DNA of 64,000 bases from NCBI RefSeq assembly GCF_000350225.1, contig NW_005179020.1:1-64000 (forward strand). The letters are read 5' to 3'. This document shows positions 11,268 through 22,783 of this stretch, piece after piece. Position 1 is the first letter of the stretch, and the number at the start of each line of letters is the position of its first letter. Origin of the DNA: Chondrus crispus. Lineage: Eukaryota; Rhodophyta; Florideophyceae; Gigartinales; Gigartinaceae. A program made the position numbers and the translations under genes. A model generated the notes under the pieces. It saw only the letters and a program-made list of their open reading frames with translations. It was not told where the DNA came from and did not search any database.

Positions 11268-12690
11268 CTACCTTGATGCGGTTGCAGAAAGGGTCGACGG
11301 CTTGCTCGCGAATGAGCTCCTCCGGAGTGACAGCTTGGAATTGATCGAGGCGCCCAGGGGCGGTCCCCCCTCAAGAGCGAGGATGTCGTCTAACGCGTTA
11401 AAACTGTCCTCGTCCTCCACTGTACCTTCGGTCGGTTCGGCCATAAAGCATGGGATTTCGTCGTTGATTTCGTCGACGGTTTCTCCTGCGGTCCGTAATC
11501 TTGACAGGCCGTCACATTGGCTGTTCGCCTTGCCCTTCTTGTACTTGATTTCGAAATCAAATTCCAAGAGGCGGAGCCTCCATCGGATTAATCTCCCGCT
11601 GGGGTCGGTTACGTTCATCGACCACCTCAATGAGGCATGGTCGGTATTCGCAATGAAGTGCTCGTCATATAGATATGGTCTCAAAGTCTGTACGGACAAA
11701 ATTACCGCTAGACATTCTTTTTCTGATACAGAATAGTTTCTCTCGGCTGCGGCAAACGTTCTTGAAAAGAACCCGATGGGTTTACGTTGCGCATCCGGAT
11801 GCATTTGAAATAATGCAGCGCCTATTTGATAGTCGCTTGCATCGGTATCTACCGAGTAGGGTAGGTCTTTCTTCGGCAGCGCCAACACCGGCGGTGCCAA
11901 GATGGCGTCCTTGAGCTTATGAAAAGCTTTCTTGCACGGTTCGTCGAATCCTTCCAACTGGACCAGTTGTCCCTTCTTCAATAGTGGATTGAGCGGATGC
12001 GCGATTTTCGCGTAATGTGGGACAAACCGACTGTACACATTACAGAGTCCTAAGAAGCTTCTGAGCTGCGTCTGCGTTTGAGGGTACCTCACTTGTTCCA
12101 ACGGCGCGATGCGAGCGTCATCAACCTCCAATGTACCTGGCCGAACGACATGGCCCAGGTACTTGATCTTTTCGACGAAAAATTCGCACTTGCGAAGCTT
12201 GAGCTTCACACCTGCTTTTTCCAATACGGAAAGTATTTCATCCACGTGCACGATGTGCTCCTCCCACGACTTGCTAAAAATTATTGTATCATCCAGATAC
12301 ACCAAACAGCATTTCCAACGGAACGGAGAGAGCAGGATATCCATTGCTCTCTGGAACGTCGCTGGCGCGTTGGTTAGCTCGAAGGGCATTTTTGAGAAGC
12401 GATACAGACCTGAGTGACACGAAAATGCGGTCTTGTCGCGGTCGCACTCAGGGATAGGTATCTGCCAATATCCCGAGATCGCGTCCAACGCGGAGAAAAC
12501 CTTGGTGTCACCAAGCGAGTCCAGACACTCATCCATGCGCGCTAAAGGGTACGTGTCCTTCACCGTTACCGCGTTTAACCTGCGGTAGTCTACGCAAAAG
12601 GGCATCGATCCGTCCAGCTTGGGCACTGATAAAACGGGCGACGTCCATTCTGACTGCGCCGGTTCGATGACTCCTGCCTCTAACATCTTC
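11268..12690 (-). pseudogene. gypsy fossil: reverse transcriptase and RNase H
   Basis: RT motifs in order: SPVLSVPKLDGSMPFCVDYR, the catalytic loop LVYLDDTIIFSKS (YLDD), then KLRKCEFFVEKIKYLGHVV and the thumb with LRSFLGLCNVYSRFVPHYAK. RNase H follows: VDTDASDYQIGAALFQ, YSVSEKECLAVILSV and FIANTDHASLRW. These are the standard Ty3/gypsy motifs, and this is the best preserved part of the element. Confidence 0.9.
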
Positions 12691-13381
12691 TGTACTTCTG
12701 CGTCCTCGACCTCCCGAGCCCTTGGACCGGCTCAGTAGGGAGCTTGTGCAATGGGCCTGGTCTCCGGGACCAGTTTGATCCGGTGGACGGTGGTATTAAT
12801 TTCACCAAGGGTCCCATCCCACATCTTAGAGTACTTCTTCAACATCTGTCGGAACCGCTCGTGCAGCCGTTCCGGCACGTGGCTCACGTCGAGGTCCTCC
12901 ACGTCCGTCGGTGGGGGCTCAATCCGCTGCTCCGGCTTCGACGATGCCGTCGCAGAGAGCCCACTCGACCGTTCTTCTGGCTGGTCTTCGCGGGCTTGCT
13001 CCGACGGTTCGCATCTTGTCTCGCCCTTAGGCGTCTTGGTGAAATTAGGAAAAATTTCCCTCTTGCTTTCTTCAATTCCGAGAACTTCACCAATGGTGGT
13101 TTTGATCTCGAGCGCGGCCCTCGGGTGCGGTAATAATTCTGCCACCACTTGGCCTTTTGCACCCTGACAGGGTACGTCCTAAAAATCGCAACGAGTAAAC
13201 GAAATGGCCTGTCAGGCTCAACCTGAACGACACCATTCGTGCATGTCAACCCGTGCCTTTCGTACAACGATGAGTACGGCTGAACCACAACCAAGCCCGC
13301 TCTCTTCGAGGTGCATTCCACCACGCGTTCCGTCTCTGGCTCCGTAGTCGTGGCTCTTGCCACTTTTACCTTAGGGGAAAT

Positions 13382-13903
13382 TCACTCCCCCTTTCCATCA
13401 TTCTCGTCCTCTCCCGGGACGAGATTCTTCTTCCCTTTTCTCGTCGAGAACCGCCTAACTATCGGAGCCTCCGAGAAATCCGCCAATTCAACCGTTTTCT
13501 TCCTTGGATAAATTGCTTCCACAAACCGGTCACAGTAGTCCGCGCCTAGAATTAGCGGGACGGCTAGTTTTTCGCATACAATAAACTCGGCTGCCGCCAC
13601 AAATCTTCCAAGCCTCACACGCATTTTAATTGTGCGGAGAGTCCGGAGTGGCCCATTGTTCGCGTCGCCAATGTCTTGGGTCGGTCCGTAGGACACCAAC
13701 ATTTCCATTCCTGCCGGAAGTTCCGACCTTCGAACCAAATTCGGTCCGGCACCTGTGTCCAACACGGACAACACTCGACTCATCAATCCGACCGTTGTTC
13801 CAATATCCGCGTAAATTTTGTAGTTTTTTCGGGCGAGGACCAAGATCTTGTCAGGACACTCTTGTAGCTTAACCCTGTACCAGGGCGTACGAATTTGATC
13901 CAT
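13382..13903 (-). pseudogene. gypsy fossil: retropepsin-like aspartic protease
   Basis: Contains VLSVLDTGAGPNLVRRSELP, where the DTGA triad is the retropepsin active site, and a second hydrophobic segment VPLILGADYCDRF that matches the usual downstream LLG-D strand. It lies between gag and RT, as expected for Ty3/gypsy. Confidence 0.8.
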
Positions 13904-14211
13904 CGGACGATCCTTGTCTCAACTTAGAATTTTCTTGACAACAGTCGGCTCCTTCGGCCTATCCACTATTCCAACTACCTCCTCGTCCAGGCCTTTCCTT
14001 CTTGCTAGAGACGGGGAACGGGACTGAGTCCCGGACGCAGTACGTTGAACCTGCGCCTCTCGTGACTCCCTCGAGATTCCCCTCTCTAGTTTCCCTGCGG
14101 CGGCGGGTTCCTTCTCACATCCGACGACGCGGGCCCCGCGGCGGGCCCTCTGAAGGGTTGGTTCGACCTCGGCGTTGAAGCACTCTGCGTGCTCGCCGTC
14201 TGCGAATAGAA

Positions 14212-15415
14212 CTAATTCTTGACCTTCAGATAACTCGTCGATGGTATCCCTAACCTCTCCATCGGAGACAACGCCTCATAATTTCCCAAAACTCGGTGCA
14301 TTTCCCGGAGGGAAAGAATGCACGTTGGCACGGCGTGCCCCTTCTCGAAATAGTGATAGCACACCAGTCCGTGCTTCTTGACGGGATATTGCGGCCTAGG
14401 TCCTCCACGGGCCGGCGGCCTTCCTTGATGTTGCGGCCTTCCAATCCAGCCTGGCCTTCGAAACGTTGTACCCTTGTTTTCCATCGGAATGCCCGGCGCC
14501 GGCCTGTGACCGCGCCCCCGGAACATCATCACGGGATCCGTGGGCTCTGAAAACGACTCCGTCGCGTATGTGGGCGTCGGTAAAGTTGACGACCCGCTGG
14601 CCCCGTAGTCCTCGTGTCCGTAGCCCTCCGATGGTTCAATAAAATTGCCTTGGGCTACCAATGCTCCTTCATAATGATTTTTGCTGCTTCCGTGCGCACC
14701 GAGTTCATCTGACGCGGAGCTTGACTGGGCTAAGTGGACGACGGCGTGACCTTTACGACCGGGATAAGAAGCCCTCGGCTTGTTCCCCGCTCTGAAAGTC
14801 GACGGAGTCTGAATCGTGACCTTCTTGGTCTTCTTGTTCTTGGCGCGGCTCGCCGAGCCATGCGCCTTTGCGTAATTTACCACTCTCAAAAATGAGACAT
14901 CTCGGTTATGTTGTCGATACTGCGAGACCATGGGCTTAGGGCTTAATACTGGCATCTAGCCCCTCGATGAACATGGTCATTTGCTTCTCCATAGAATAAA
15001 CATTCCCACAGCGATTACTCGCGTCTGTTAGGCGAATGTAAAATTCCGTCTCGTCTTCAGACAATCTCTGCTGAACTTCTCGTAATGCGAGCACGGCTTG
15101 ACGGATCGCCTCGTCGGTTGCCAAACTCCTCAACAACCACTGTACGGCCTCTGGCCAAACGGACACCTTTCCGTGATGGGACCCGGCCGTCTGAGACACC
15201 GAAGTGTACTGTCTCAAGGCGATGCCGCTTAGAAATTCGGGTAACAAGCGGATCGCTTGCCCCTCGTTCGTGTCTTGAGTGTCAAATTCCTGAACTAACT
15301 TTGCCAAAAAATCCAACACAAGGACCCCGTCCTCCCCTGTGAACGTGTTGTTCTTCTTCACCTTAGACGGAATATCTCTCCTGATTTTTCGTAGTCTTGG
15401 GAAGAACACATTGGT
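14212..15415 (-). pseudogene. gypsy fossil: gag region
   Basis: The upstream half is alpha-helical and acidic, with LPEFLSGIALRQYTS and LREVQQRLSEDETEFYIRL, typical of a retrotransposon Gag capsid. The downstream half is basic and Gly/Pro/Arg-rich, with a degenerate zinc-knuckle-like LVCYHYFEKGHAVPTC. The first codons read into this region from beyond 15415 are antisense of the inverted pol copy, not gag. Confidence 0.7.
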
Positions 15416-16983
15416 CATGTTGATGAAATACTGTCTGTGTTGGAGAAGGCAGGAGTGAAGCTCAAGCTTCGCAAGTGCGAATTTTTCGTCGAAAAGATCA
15501 AGTACCTGGGCCATGTCGTTCGGCCAGGTACATTGGAGGTTGATGACGCTCGCATCGCGCCGTTGGAACAAGTGAGGTACCCTCAAACGCAGACGCAGCT
15601 CAGAAGCTTCTTAGGACTCTGTAATGTGTACAGTCGGTTTGTCCCACATTACGCGAAAATCGCGCATCCGCTCAATCTACTATTGAAGAAGGGACAACTG
15701 GTCCAGTTGGAAGGATTCGACGAACCGTGCAAGAAAGCTTTTCATAAGCTCAAGGACGCCATCTTGGCACCGCCGGTGTTGGCGCTGCCGAAGAAAGACC
15801 TACCCTACTCGGTAGATACCGATGCAAGCGACTATCAAATAGGCGCTGCATTATTTCAAATGCATCCGGATGCGCAACGTAAACCCATCGGGTTCTTTTC
15901 AAGAACGTTTGCCGCAGCCGAGAGAAACTATTCTGTATCAGAAAAAGAATGTCTAGCGGTAATTTTGTCCGTACAGACTTTGAGACCATATCTATATGAC
16001 GAGCACTTCATTGCGAATACCGACCATGCCTCATTGAGGTGGTCGATGAACGTAACCGACCCCAGCGGGAGATTAATCCGATGGAGGCTCCGCCTCTTGG
16101 AATTTGATTTCGAAATCAAGTACAAGAAGGGCAAGGCGAACAGCCAATGTGACGGCCTGTCAAGATTACGGACCGCAGGAGAAACCGTCGACGAAATCAA
16201 CGACGAAATCCCATGCTTTATGGCCGAACCGACCGAAGGTACAGTGGAGGACGAGGACAGTTTTAACGCGTTAGACGACATCCTCGTTCTTGAGGGGGGA
16301 CCGCCCCTGGGCGCCTCGATCAATTCCAAGCTGTCACTCCGGAGGAGCTCATTCGCGAGCAAGCCGTCGACCCTTTCTGCAACCGCATCAAGGAAGAAAT
16401 GGACGCCGGAAAGGTGAAAACGTTCACCATGGAGACCGAGGAATTCGAAGGAACTCTATGCCGTACCGCGGCGGAGTTTGTACAAGTGGTGATACCACAA
16501 TCGTTGAGGGACCGCGTCCTAGGGTTAAGCCATTACGCAAAATTGGCAGGACACCCGGGAGGCAGGAAACTTTACAAGACATTTAGAAGATATTTTTACT
16601 GGCCTACGATGGCTCTAGACTGCTATGCAGTTGCGAAAAATTGCGCCGCATATGCGTGGGAAAGGGTGAAGTTAAGAAGAAATACGAAGGAAATGAAGCT
16701 GTTCACGCCCAAAGCTCCGCTGGAGTTTGTCGCCATCGACATCCTCGGCAAGCTAATTACAACTAAACGAGGAAATCGGTATATTCTCGTGATCAGCGAT
16801 CGATACTCGAAACTGATACGAACCGTACCGTTGAACAAGATATCAGCTGCGCACATCGCACAAGCCTTCGTTCACCATTGTGTATTCGTGTACGGACCGC
16901 CGGTCAAGCTGCTGTCCGACAATGGAGCACAGTTCACGGCCCGGTTCTTTCAGAATGTCTGCCGAATTCTCGGCATACGCAAT
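15416..16983 (+). mobile_element. Inverted, nearly identical fragment of the same gypsy pol
   Basis: On the plus strand this repeats the RT thumb, RNase H and first half of integrase found on the minus strand at about 12245-10681. The two differ at only a handful of residues over roughly 500. It starts abruptly at the junction with gag (about 15416) and ends abruptly at 16983 within the integrase core after CRILGIRN. The result is a head-to-head arrangement with about 3.2 kb between the arms. Confidence 0.9.
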
Positions 16984-17640
16984 CCAGCATGAGGAAGGAG
17001 GACAGACAGTACGTACGGCAAAATTGCACACCTGCCGAACCGCCGACAAGGTGCGGGATGGCCTGGTCTCACCAGGGCCGTCAACCCGCAGGCGAGTCTG
17101 TCGACCCGACGGAAGGCAAGATCATCGTCCAGTCGCTGTGGGCAGTGTACGAGGAGACGTGCGAGACACGCAGACGGGGGTTATGCAGCATAGGGTCGCG
17201 TCCGGTGGAGCGCGCCACAAGACAGTTGCCAACGGGGGATTGGGCCAGAGCAACCCGATCGGAGGGTCAGTTTTATACCCCCACGGACTCGAGACACCTC
17301 GAATCAGCCACCGACGCGTGCCTCATGATACGGAAAATGACGAGAAGAGGAGAACGTTACACGTGAGCGGCGCTCGGCGATGCACGGCACGCGCCAACCA
17401 CGCTCCCGCCGTCACCAAATCACCGCCTCCCCCAGCCTGCGAAATTGGCAAAAAAGTAAGGGGAGGAAATTTCACTGGCACGTGCCTTGCGTGCATGGGC
17501 ACGGTAGCACCTCCACCGACGACTGGTAACAAGGCGAACGACGTCACCCCATGGGTACACACGTCCGCCCCCGGTCCGAATACAGGACGGACACCACGAC
17601 ACCACACGCGCCCCCGAGCGGCAAGAGCACGGAACAAGAG
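16984..17640. other. No gene recognised; likely element interior
   Basis: GC-rich sequence between the gypsy fragment and the hairpin array. Open stretches exist in several frames on both strands but none shows a known motif. It may be the 3' interior of the LTR-A element whose gag-like region lies to the right. Confidence 0.35.
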
Positions 17641-17658
17641 CATCTGCTGCGCGACGCG

Positions 17659-18118
17659 CCCTCGCCCCGAATGGCGAGGGACGTGCGAGACTAAAAACGC
17701 GCGCTGCACCCCGCGCTCTCGCCCCGAATGGCGAAGGGCGCCGGCGAAAGAACAAATGCCGAACGCGGAGCGCTCGCTGCCGACAGCAAGCAGCGATTAA
17801 CGAGGAAGTGCGCCGCTCCTCGCGCCCTCACCCCGAGTGGCGAGGGACGCCCGAAAGATAAAGACGAAGTCCGCGCACTGCGCCTCCGCGACCGGACAGC
17901 GAGGGGCGCGAGACCTAAGACAGACCTCGCCGCGCACGCCCTCGCCGCCGACGGCGAGAGGCCTCAAGAAGGACGACTGCCGCGCGCGCCCTCGCCCTGA
18001 ATGGCGAGGGACGCGCGAGACGAAGACAACGCGTTGTGCTCCGCCCCGGACGACGAAGGGGCAGGACGTTAAGACAGACGTTCGCTGCGCCGCGCGCCCT
18101 CGCCCCGAGTGGCGAGGG
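17659..18118. repeat. Nine-unit hairpin minisatellite, period about 55 bp
   Basis: Nine imperfect palindromes begin at about 17659, 17716, 17771, 17825, 17884, 17939, 17989, 18038 and 18097 (spacing 49-59 bp). The best units read CCCTCGCC, six bases, GGCGAGGG. Spacers of about 30 bp are themselves related (GCGAGACGAAGACAAC recurs exactly after units 7 and 9). All open frames through it are by-products of the repeat. It lies just downstream of the gag-like region of an LTR-A element. Confidence 0.85.
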
Positions 18119-18219
18119 ACGCGCGAGACGAAGACAACGCGCTGCGCTTCGCCCCTTTCTCCTCCGCTTTGAGAAAAACACGGGCGGGCGTGCTGTGTCA
18201 CGCCGATGACAGAGAGGAA

Positions 18220-20665
18220 TTAGAAGCAACGAACGGACTCGAAGAAACGCGTCACGATGGAAGCAATGTTTACTGTGTCGTTCTCGCTGACGTAAGGGAA
18301 GAAGGGCACCGCGCGGTTGACGACCAGACCGCGCCGTCGGCGACCCTCATCGTTCGAGGGCCCGCGAGACCCCGAAGCATATTTATCCGGGGGACAATAC
18401 CACGGATGCCGAGGTGTCTCGTTGTCCAGTTCGGCGAGGCTAGGCATGACGACATGCAGCGTGCCCTCCCCGGACGCCCAGTTTCGGGGAGGGGGAGGAC
18501 CGGGCTCATAATCAGCGTACGGATCGCGCATGACGGGAGGGACCGGAGCGTTAGAAAGAGGGCCACCCGCCCGCAAGGTTACCGACTGAGCCGATCGCAG
18601 ATGGTCGCGTTCGCGTCGATAGCGCTCGCGTTCCTGCAGGACTCGCTCGTAGACGACGGCCTGGCGTTCGGACGCCTCGCGTATAGTGGCCACCTCCTGG
18701 GTCACCCGTTGAAGTTCTGCGGAGCGCGCCGCCAGGTCGTCACGAAGACCGCGCGATTCGTCACTCCGAGCCAGAAACCAGTCCGTGAGGGTACCCACCA
18801 GCCAGCCTACCGTCCAGATCCGCTGGCTGGCGATCCCCAGGGCCCGTACTACCTTGGGAACGGCCACCAGCTCCCCTCGGGGGAGCACGAGGTCGCGTAC
18901 ACAGTGCGCCGGCGGCGTGGCCTGCACCCCCTCATCAAGAGGCGGGACGGGGAGGATGGCCCCTGTAGGGGCAAGGCCCCCTGCCTCGGCGCGACCGACC
19001 CCTGACATCGTACGGTAGGAGTTCAGGTTGAGACCAGCGGGATCCACGCACGCGGCGTCGAGGTCCCGGTAGCGCTTTCGCCGGTTCTGCCGACTCTCGG
19101 AACCGACGCCTCCCCTCTTACCCGTGTTGCCGACAACCAAGGGGACGGGAACGGAGCTAGCGACGAAGGCATTCGACGCCGGTTCGTATGTGACGAAGGA
19201 ACCCCGGGCCCCGGTGGTATAGTCCATCCACGGGTGATGGTTCCGCGAGCTGATCTCGCCAGCACGGACCATAAGGCCCACGGCCTGGGCGAACGTCCAG
19301 GGGACGTGGGAGAACCCGTGCTCTGTCGAATAGAGGGCGGCATCAGGAAGGCCGGACACGACGCGTCCTACGCACGTGACTGTAGAGTCCGCCTGAATGA
19401 AAACTCGCTTGTTCATGGGCGCCTCGGACATGAACGCGCAGCACACGGACCAAGCCCACTCGCGCACATAATTATACGCGAGCCGCGAGTGGGCTGGGTG
19501 CTGCGGGTTGGCACATGCAATCCCAAAATGCTTCAAGACCGGAGGCAGAAGCGGGTGCACTCCGAGCGAGGGAAAGCTCTCCCTCACGTCGACAGGGAGA
19601 GCGGGGAAGTCTTCCGGAGACAGGCCGGACGCGAAGGCAGACGTCGTAACGACGCGACCGTCCGCCTCGTTCTCCCGCCGATAGGCGGACCAATCGTGGT
19701 GGGCGAATCCCACACCGTGGAGACGCATGAAGGAGCACGAAGACTTCTGCAGGGCCACCCCGGGGTCTAGTGAACGCATAGGGGCGGGGCGACACGTACA
19801 GCCCCGCCACCTCCGGTAACACGAACGGCCGGGGGTCGACCTGTCCTACATTAGACAGGAACGATCCCATCCGGTCGACGAAGAGGACCTCCGCGATACT
19901 GTACGCGAAGGTACGATCTCCGATCAGCTCGTCCGGCAGCTGGTACCCGAAGCCGCCGCCTTCGCCCATCAACCGGTGTAAAACCGACGACGCCTCCTGC
20001 ACACCACCAGCTTCGTGAACCTTGAACACGCGGGCTAGGTCGGAACGAAGCCATGTGCAGGAAGAAAGTTCTTCGACGGTTACCCCCGAGCGACCGCGGC
20101 GTCGCCAGGGGTACCGTAGCTCGCTGATGGGGAGCGGTGGGACTTCGAACGACGGTACCCCTAGCCACCGAGTGGCAGAGGGCGACTCCCCCTCCCCATC
20201 GACGGTAGAGAGAAGGGGACCACGGGGCAGGGGACCGAAGGACGCGCTATCCATCTTGAGGGACGCCCCCGACGCGAGGGGAGCGGCCGACCCGCACCGG
20301 GCGGCAGAGAGATCGGAAGGCGGGATGTCGGCTGCTGGGACGGAAGGGGTAGCCGGGCGAAACGAAAGGACCGGCTTGGATGGCCCCTCACCGGGGGCCA
20401 CCAGTTCCAAGGACACGGTCGTGGACCGCGAGCGGGACTTCTGGAAACCCGGCGGAGGGAGCGGGCCCGCTTGGGCCAGGACGACGCCATCCTCTCGCGG
20501 TCCGGATGACGCACCTGGGAGTCCCAGCCCGCTCGTCGGCGGGGTCCCGACGACCACCGCCTCCGCCATCGTTGGCTTCACGACGCCCGGGGGTGACTGC
20601 GGGAGAGGAATAGACCGCGGGTCGGCCATGCTGACACGGGCGGCGACGCGAGAGGGGACGACCAA
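18220..20665 (-). pseudogene. LTR-A element: gag-like coding region with coiled coil
   Basis: Long open minus-strand segments show a Pro/Ser/Gly-rich N-terminal part, then a folded-looking part (VEELSSCTWLRSDLARVFK; RTFAYSIAEVLFVDRMGSFL), an all-alpha or mixed middle (VREWAWSVCCAFMSEAP), and a charged C-terminal heptad-like stretch (RDDLAARSAELQRVTQEVA; RVLQERERYRRERDHLRS) that should form a coiled coil. The same domain order recurs, more decayed, on the minus strand at about 43520-41860. Position next to the LTR and lack of enzymatic motifs suggest a Gag-like structural protein; no family is recognised. Confidence 0.55.
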
Positions 20666-20815
20666 ATGGAGATGTCAAGGACGGAGCGGGACAGTGCGCA
20701 AAGGGGAGGAAATTCGTATACCAGGTCGGATCTGCTCGGGGTTCAGGGAGTGGGACGGACAGGTTCTACAAGCCTCAGGAGTGAATGTGGACGTTCACTC
20801 TTGAGGGGGGGGTGA

Positions 20816-21406
20816 TGTGGTATAACCCCAAACGGAAATTAGATTAGGATTGGATCAGGAACAGTAAGGCAACGAGCCTTACAGATGCGCGCACACACGT
20901 GTCCTCCACGTGTACGCGACGCGTACTACACGTGGACCGTCAGCCCCGCCGGCTGACAGCGTTGCAGTGTCGGTAGACCGGCACTACTGCAGAGTTATGA
21001 TAGACTACAATGTACATTAAATATGAGCGGACCGCCGGCGGTGGAGGACGACAAGCACGGACTTGTCAAGGATCCTGTAGCTTGGTCTGCCCGCTTACTC
21101 TGAGGTATTTCCGTCCGTTTTACCTAGAAGGAGCACCGCGCGCGGGTTAAGGACGCGCGCAGCACGCGCACGAGCCGGCTCGGCCTCCGCCCGTCGGTAC
21201 TGGATCGTCACCCAGTACCGCTCCCGGGCGTCGAGGCGTAGAACCGTTCGCGCGTGCGCGTGTCCTTGCCGATCCCGCTCTACCACCGCTACCTCGAGCC
21301 CGTGCTCGGTACCGTGGGTGGGCCGTGCTTCTATCTTCCCGCCGATCGGGGTCTTTCCGAACTGTCAGTACTCACTCCCCTTGTCGTTGGGGGTGATTAT
21401 ACTAAA
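20816..21406 (-). repeat. LTR-A copy 3 (minus orientation, about 590 bp)
   Basis: Starts TGTGGTATAACCCC on the plus strand (reverse complement of the LTR-A end) and finishes near TTATACTAAA (reverse complement of the start, slightly changed). Contains the CACGTG block, the reverse complement of TATTTAATGTACAT, and the tRNA D-arm-like stretch in reverse at about 21270-21296. Confidence 0.85.
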
Positions 21407-21407
21407 G

Positions 21408-21596
21408 AGGCACGCCCAGCCCCCGCCCGAACACGACCTCGCGACCTCACTCCAAGTCGCAGAGCACATCGCGGCGCAGGAGCCCCGCGACCACCACTGC
21501 TTCGACGGCCCCGAGCCGCACTCCGTGCAAGTCGCCGCGAAGGGACACGAACCCGGGCTCGACGGAGAGATTGCCGCCTTCGCTAGGGACGCATGA
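21408..21596 (+). CDS. Orphan coding tail, unidentified, 5' end missing
   Basis: Directly after the LTR-A copy, about 62 codons run to a TGA at 21594-21596. Codon third positions are almost all G or C, as expected for translated GC-rich sequence, and the product is hydrophilic with regular charge (EHDLATSLQVAEHIAAQEP, then KGHEPGLDGEIAAFARDA at the end). No family is recognised. The upstream part is lost at the LTR boundary, so it is either a host gene or another element cut by the LTR-A insertion. Chance is possible at this length. Confidence 0.35.
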   Translation, partial: RHAQPPPEHDLATSLQVAEHIAAQEPRDHHCFDGPEPHSVQVAAKGHEPGLDGEIAAFARDA

Positions 21597-22691
21597 CACC
21601 CCCTACCCGCGCGTCTCACTTCTTTGCACCTCCGCGAAAGGCCGTGCTGGTGAACGCCTCCCCAACCGTCGTTCTTTTTCTTTTTTCTGTCGTGCTCGCC
21701 AAGCGTGGTCCGACCGCTGCCCTGGCGACAGACTCCGGTGCGTGTCGGCTTGTCGCCTTCCGGTGCCGCTGCTATCGACTCTCACGATCAAATTCTCTGC
21801 TCACTACCCTATACACCAAATGAACAAGACAAGTGGGATGGCTCCGATAAGAAATTAGGAACACTAAAATAAGCATACAACACGGAATCAGCAGCTCAAA
21901 TTGAGAGGGTCTGCGCACAACTAACTTAACTTGAGATGACGAGTGCCTGTTGCACCTTGCGTCTGGGTTCATGTGCAAATGTACGAGTTCATTTTAATGT
22001 TTGCGGAATTCATATTATATTGATTTGATCAGTCTCGATCAGCGGCAATCGCCTCATCAGGGCCCTGGCATGGCTCAATACGCGGTCTGAGACGTAAATT
22101 TAGCTTTGTTTTTACCTTGCATACAACGAGAATCCTGTACAAGGTGCAAGAAAGTAGTGGCACGCGGGGATCCGAAGGGGAGATCTAATGCACGCGCGAG
22201 GGCTGATCTGTTTTTTTGTGTCTGTTCCATCGTCTGGAGTGTTGGAACATGCAAGCTGAAGAAGGCACCAGTGCACAATTGCTGTTTGTGCGATGTGCTC
22301 TGTAGCATATAATTGACGTGCTTTGAGCCCTGCACTCCCAGTTCTGGTTATGACCACGTCACGTAGCGTTACGCCCAGGAATTACAGTGAACTGGACAGG
22401 CTGTGTTGGATTGTGGAGGCTTGTCGCTGCGTATTGGTGTTTCTGTAGATTCCCATAGAACCCCCTGCAGCGATACAAAAGGGCAGAGTGCTGGGAATAG
22501 CTCAAAAATGGCCATCAATTTCCACAAAAACCTGCGATTTTGACCCTTTGGTGTGAAAAAACTGCCACATGCCGGTGACGTACACATTCCGTTTAATGCA
22601 CGTAGAGCACTATTAAGGCTTAAAATGTGGGCAGAATTAAATTAGACATCACCAGTCCGAACACAGTGCACATCCTCTCCCAGCAAGTCTA

Positions 22692-22731
22692 CTGATAATG
22701 CAATTCTCTGCGATTATCAGCAGAGGATTGC
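22692..22731. other. Two overlapping, mutually exclusive hairpins
   Basis: CTGATAAT (22692-22699) pairs with ATTATCAG (22713-22720), while GCAATTCTCTGC (22700-22711) pairs with GCAGAGGATTGC (22720-22731) with one mismatch. The two stems compete for the same bases. They sit about 45 bp upstream of a TATA-like sequence. Confidence 0.5.
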
Positions 22732-22775
22732 ACGTACGAGAGTCAAAGGGGGTCGGGATGGGCAAGAGGAAGTAG

Positions 22776-22783
22776 TATAAATA
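22776..22783 (+). promoter_or_regulatory. TATA-like site, no gene assigned
   Basis: TATAAATA preceded by a purine-rich tract. No reliable coding sequence follows within 1 kb, so if it is a promoter it may serve a non-coding or decayed transcript. Confidence 0.25.

Larger units (their letters stand above)
9848..15415 (-). mobile_element. Ty3/gypsy LTR retrotransposon fossil (gag-PR-RT-RH-IN)
   Basis: The minus strand carries, right to left, gag (about 15415-14212), an aspartic protease (13903-13382), RT with RNase H (12686-11268) and integrase (11265-9848). PR-RT-RH-IN order defines Ty3/gypsy. No LTR pair is visible: the 5' side is cut at about 15415 by an inverted copy of its own pol, and the 3' side has no partner. 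It is broken in roughly five places. Near-identity of its pol to the inverted copy argues that it is fairly young. Confidence 0.9.
17640..21406 (-). mobile_element. LTR-A element: LTR, gag-like region, hairpin array
   Basis: Reading on the minus strand: an LTR-A copy (21406-20816), then a gag-like coding region (20665-18220), then the hairpin minisatellite (18118-17659). LTR sense and gag sense agree here. No protease, RT or integrase is seen, so this is a non-autonomous element or one truncated by the rearranged gypsy at 16983. A second LTR was not found. It is broken in a few places. Confidence 0.6.

Noticed and set aside
17659-18118. CRISPR array
   Set aside because: The repeats are imperfect and vary in both arms, the spacers are related to one another, and the context is a eukaryotic retroelement with no cas genes.
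17797-18201. Protein with repeated VSRVPRHSGRG units on the minus strand
   Set aside because: The repeat protein follows from the DNA minisatellite; several frames on both strands are open through it for the same reason.
20022-20804. 260-codon plus-strand protein
   Set aside because: GC-rich antisense shadow of the LTR-A gag-like region, low complexity, no motif.
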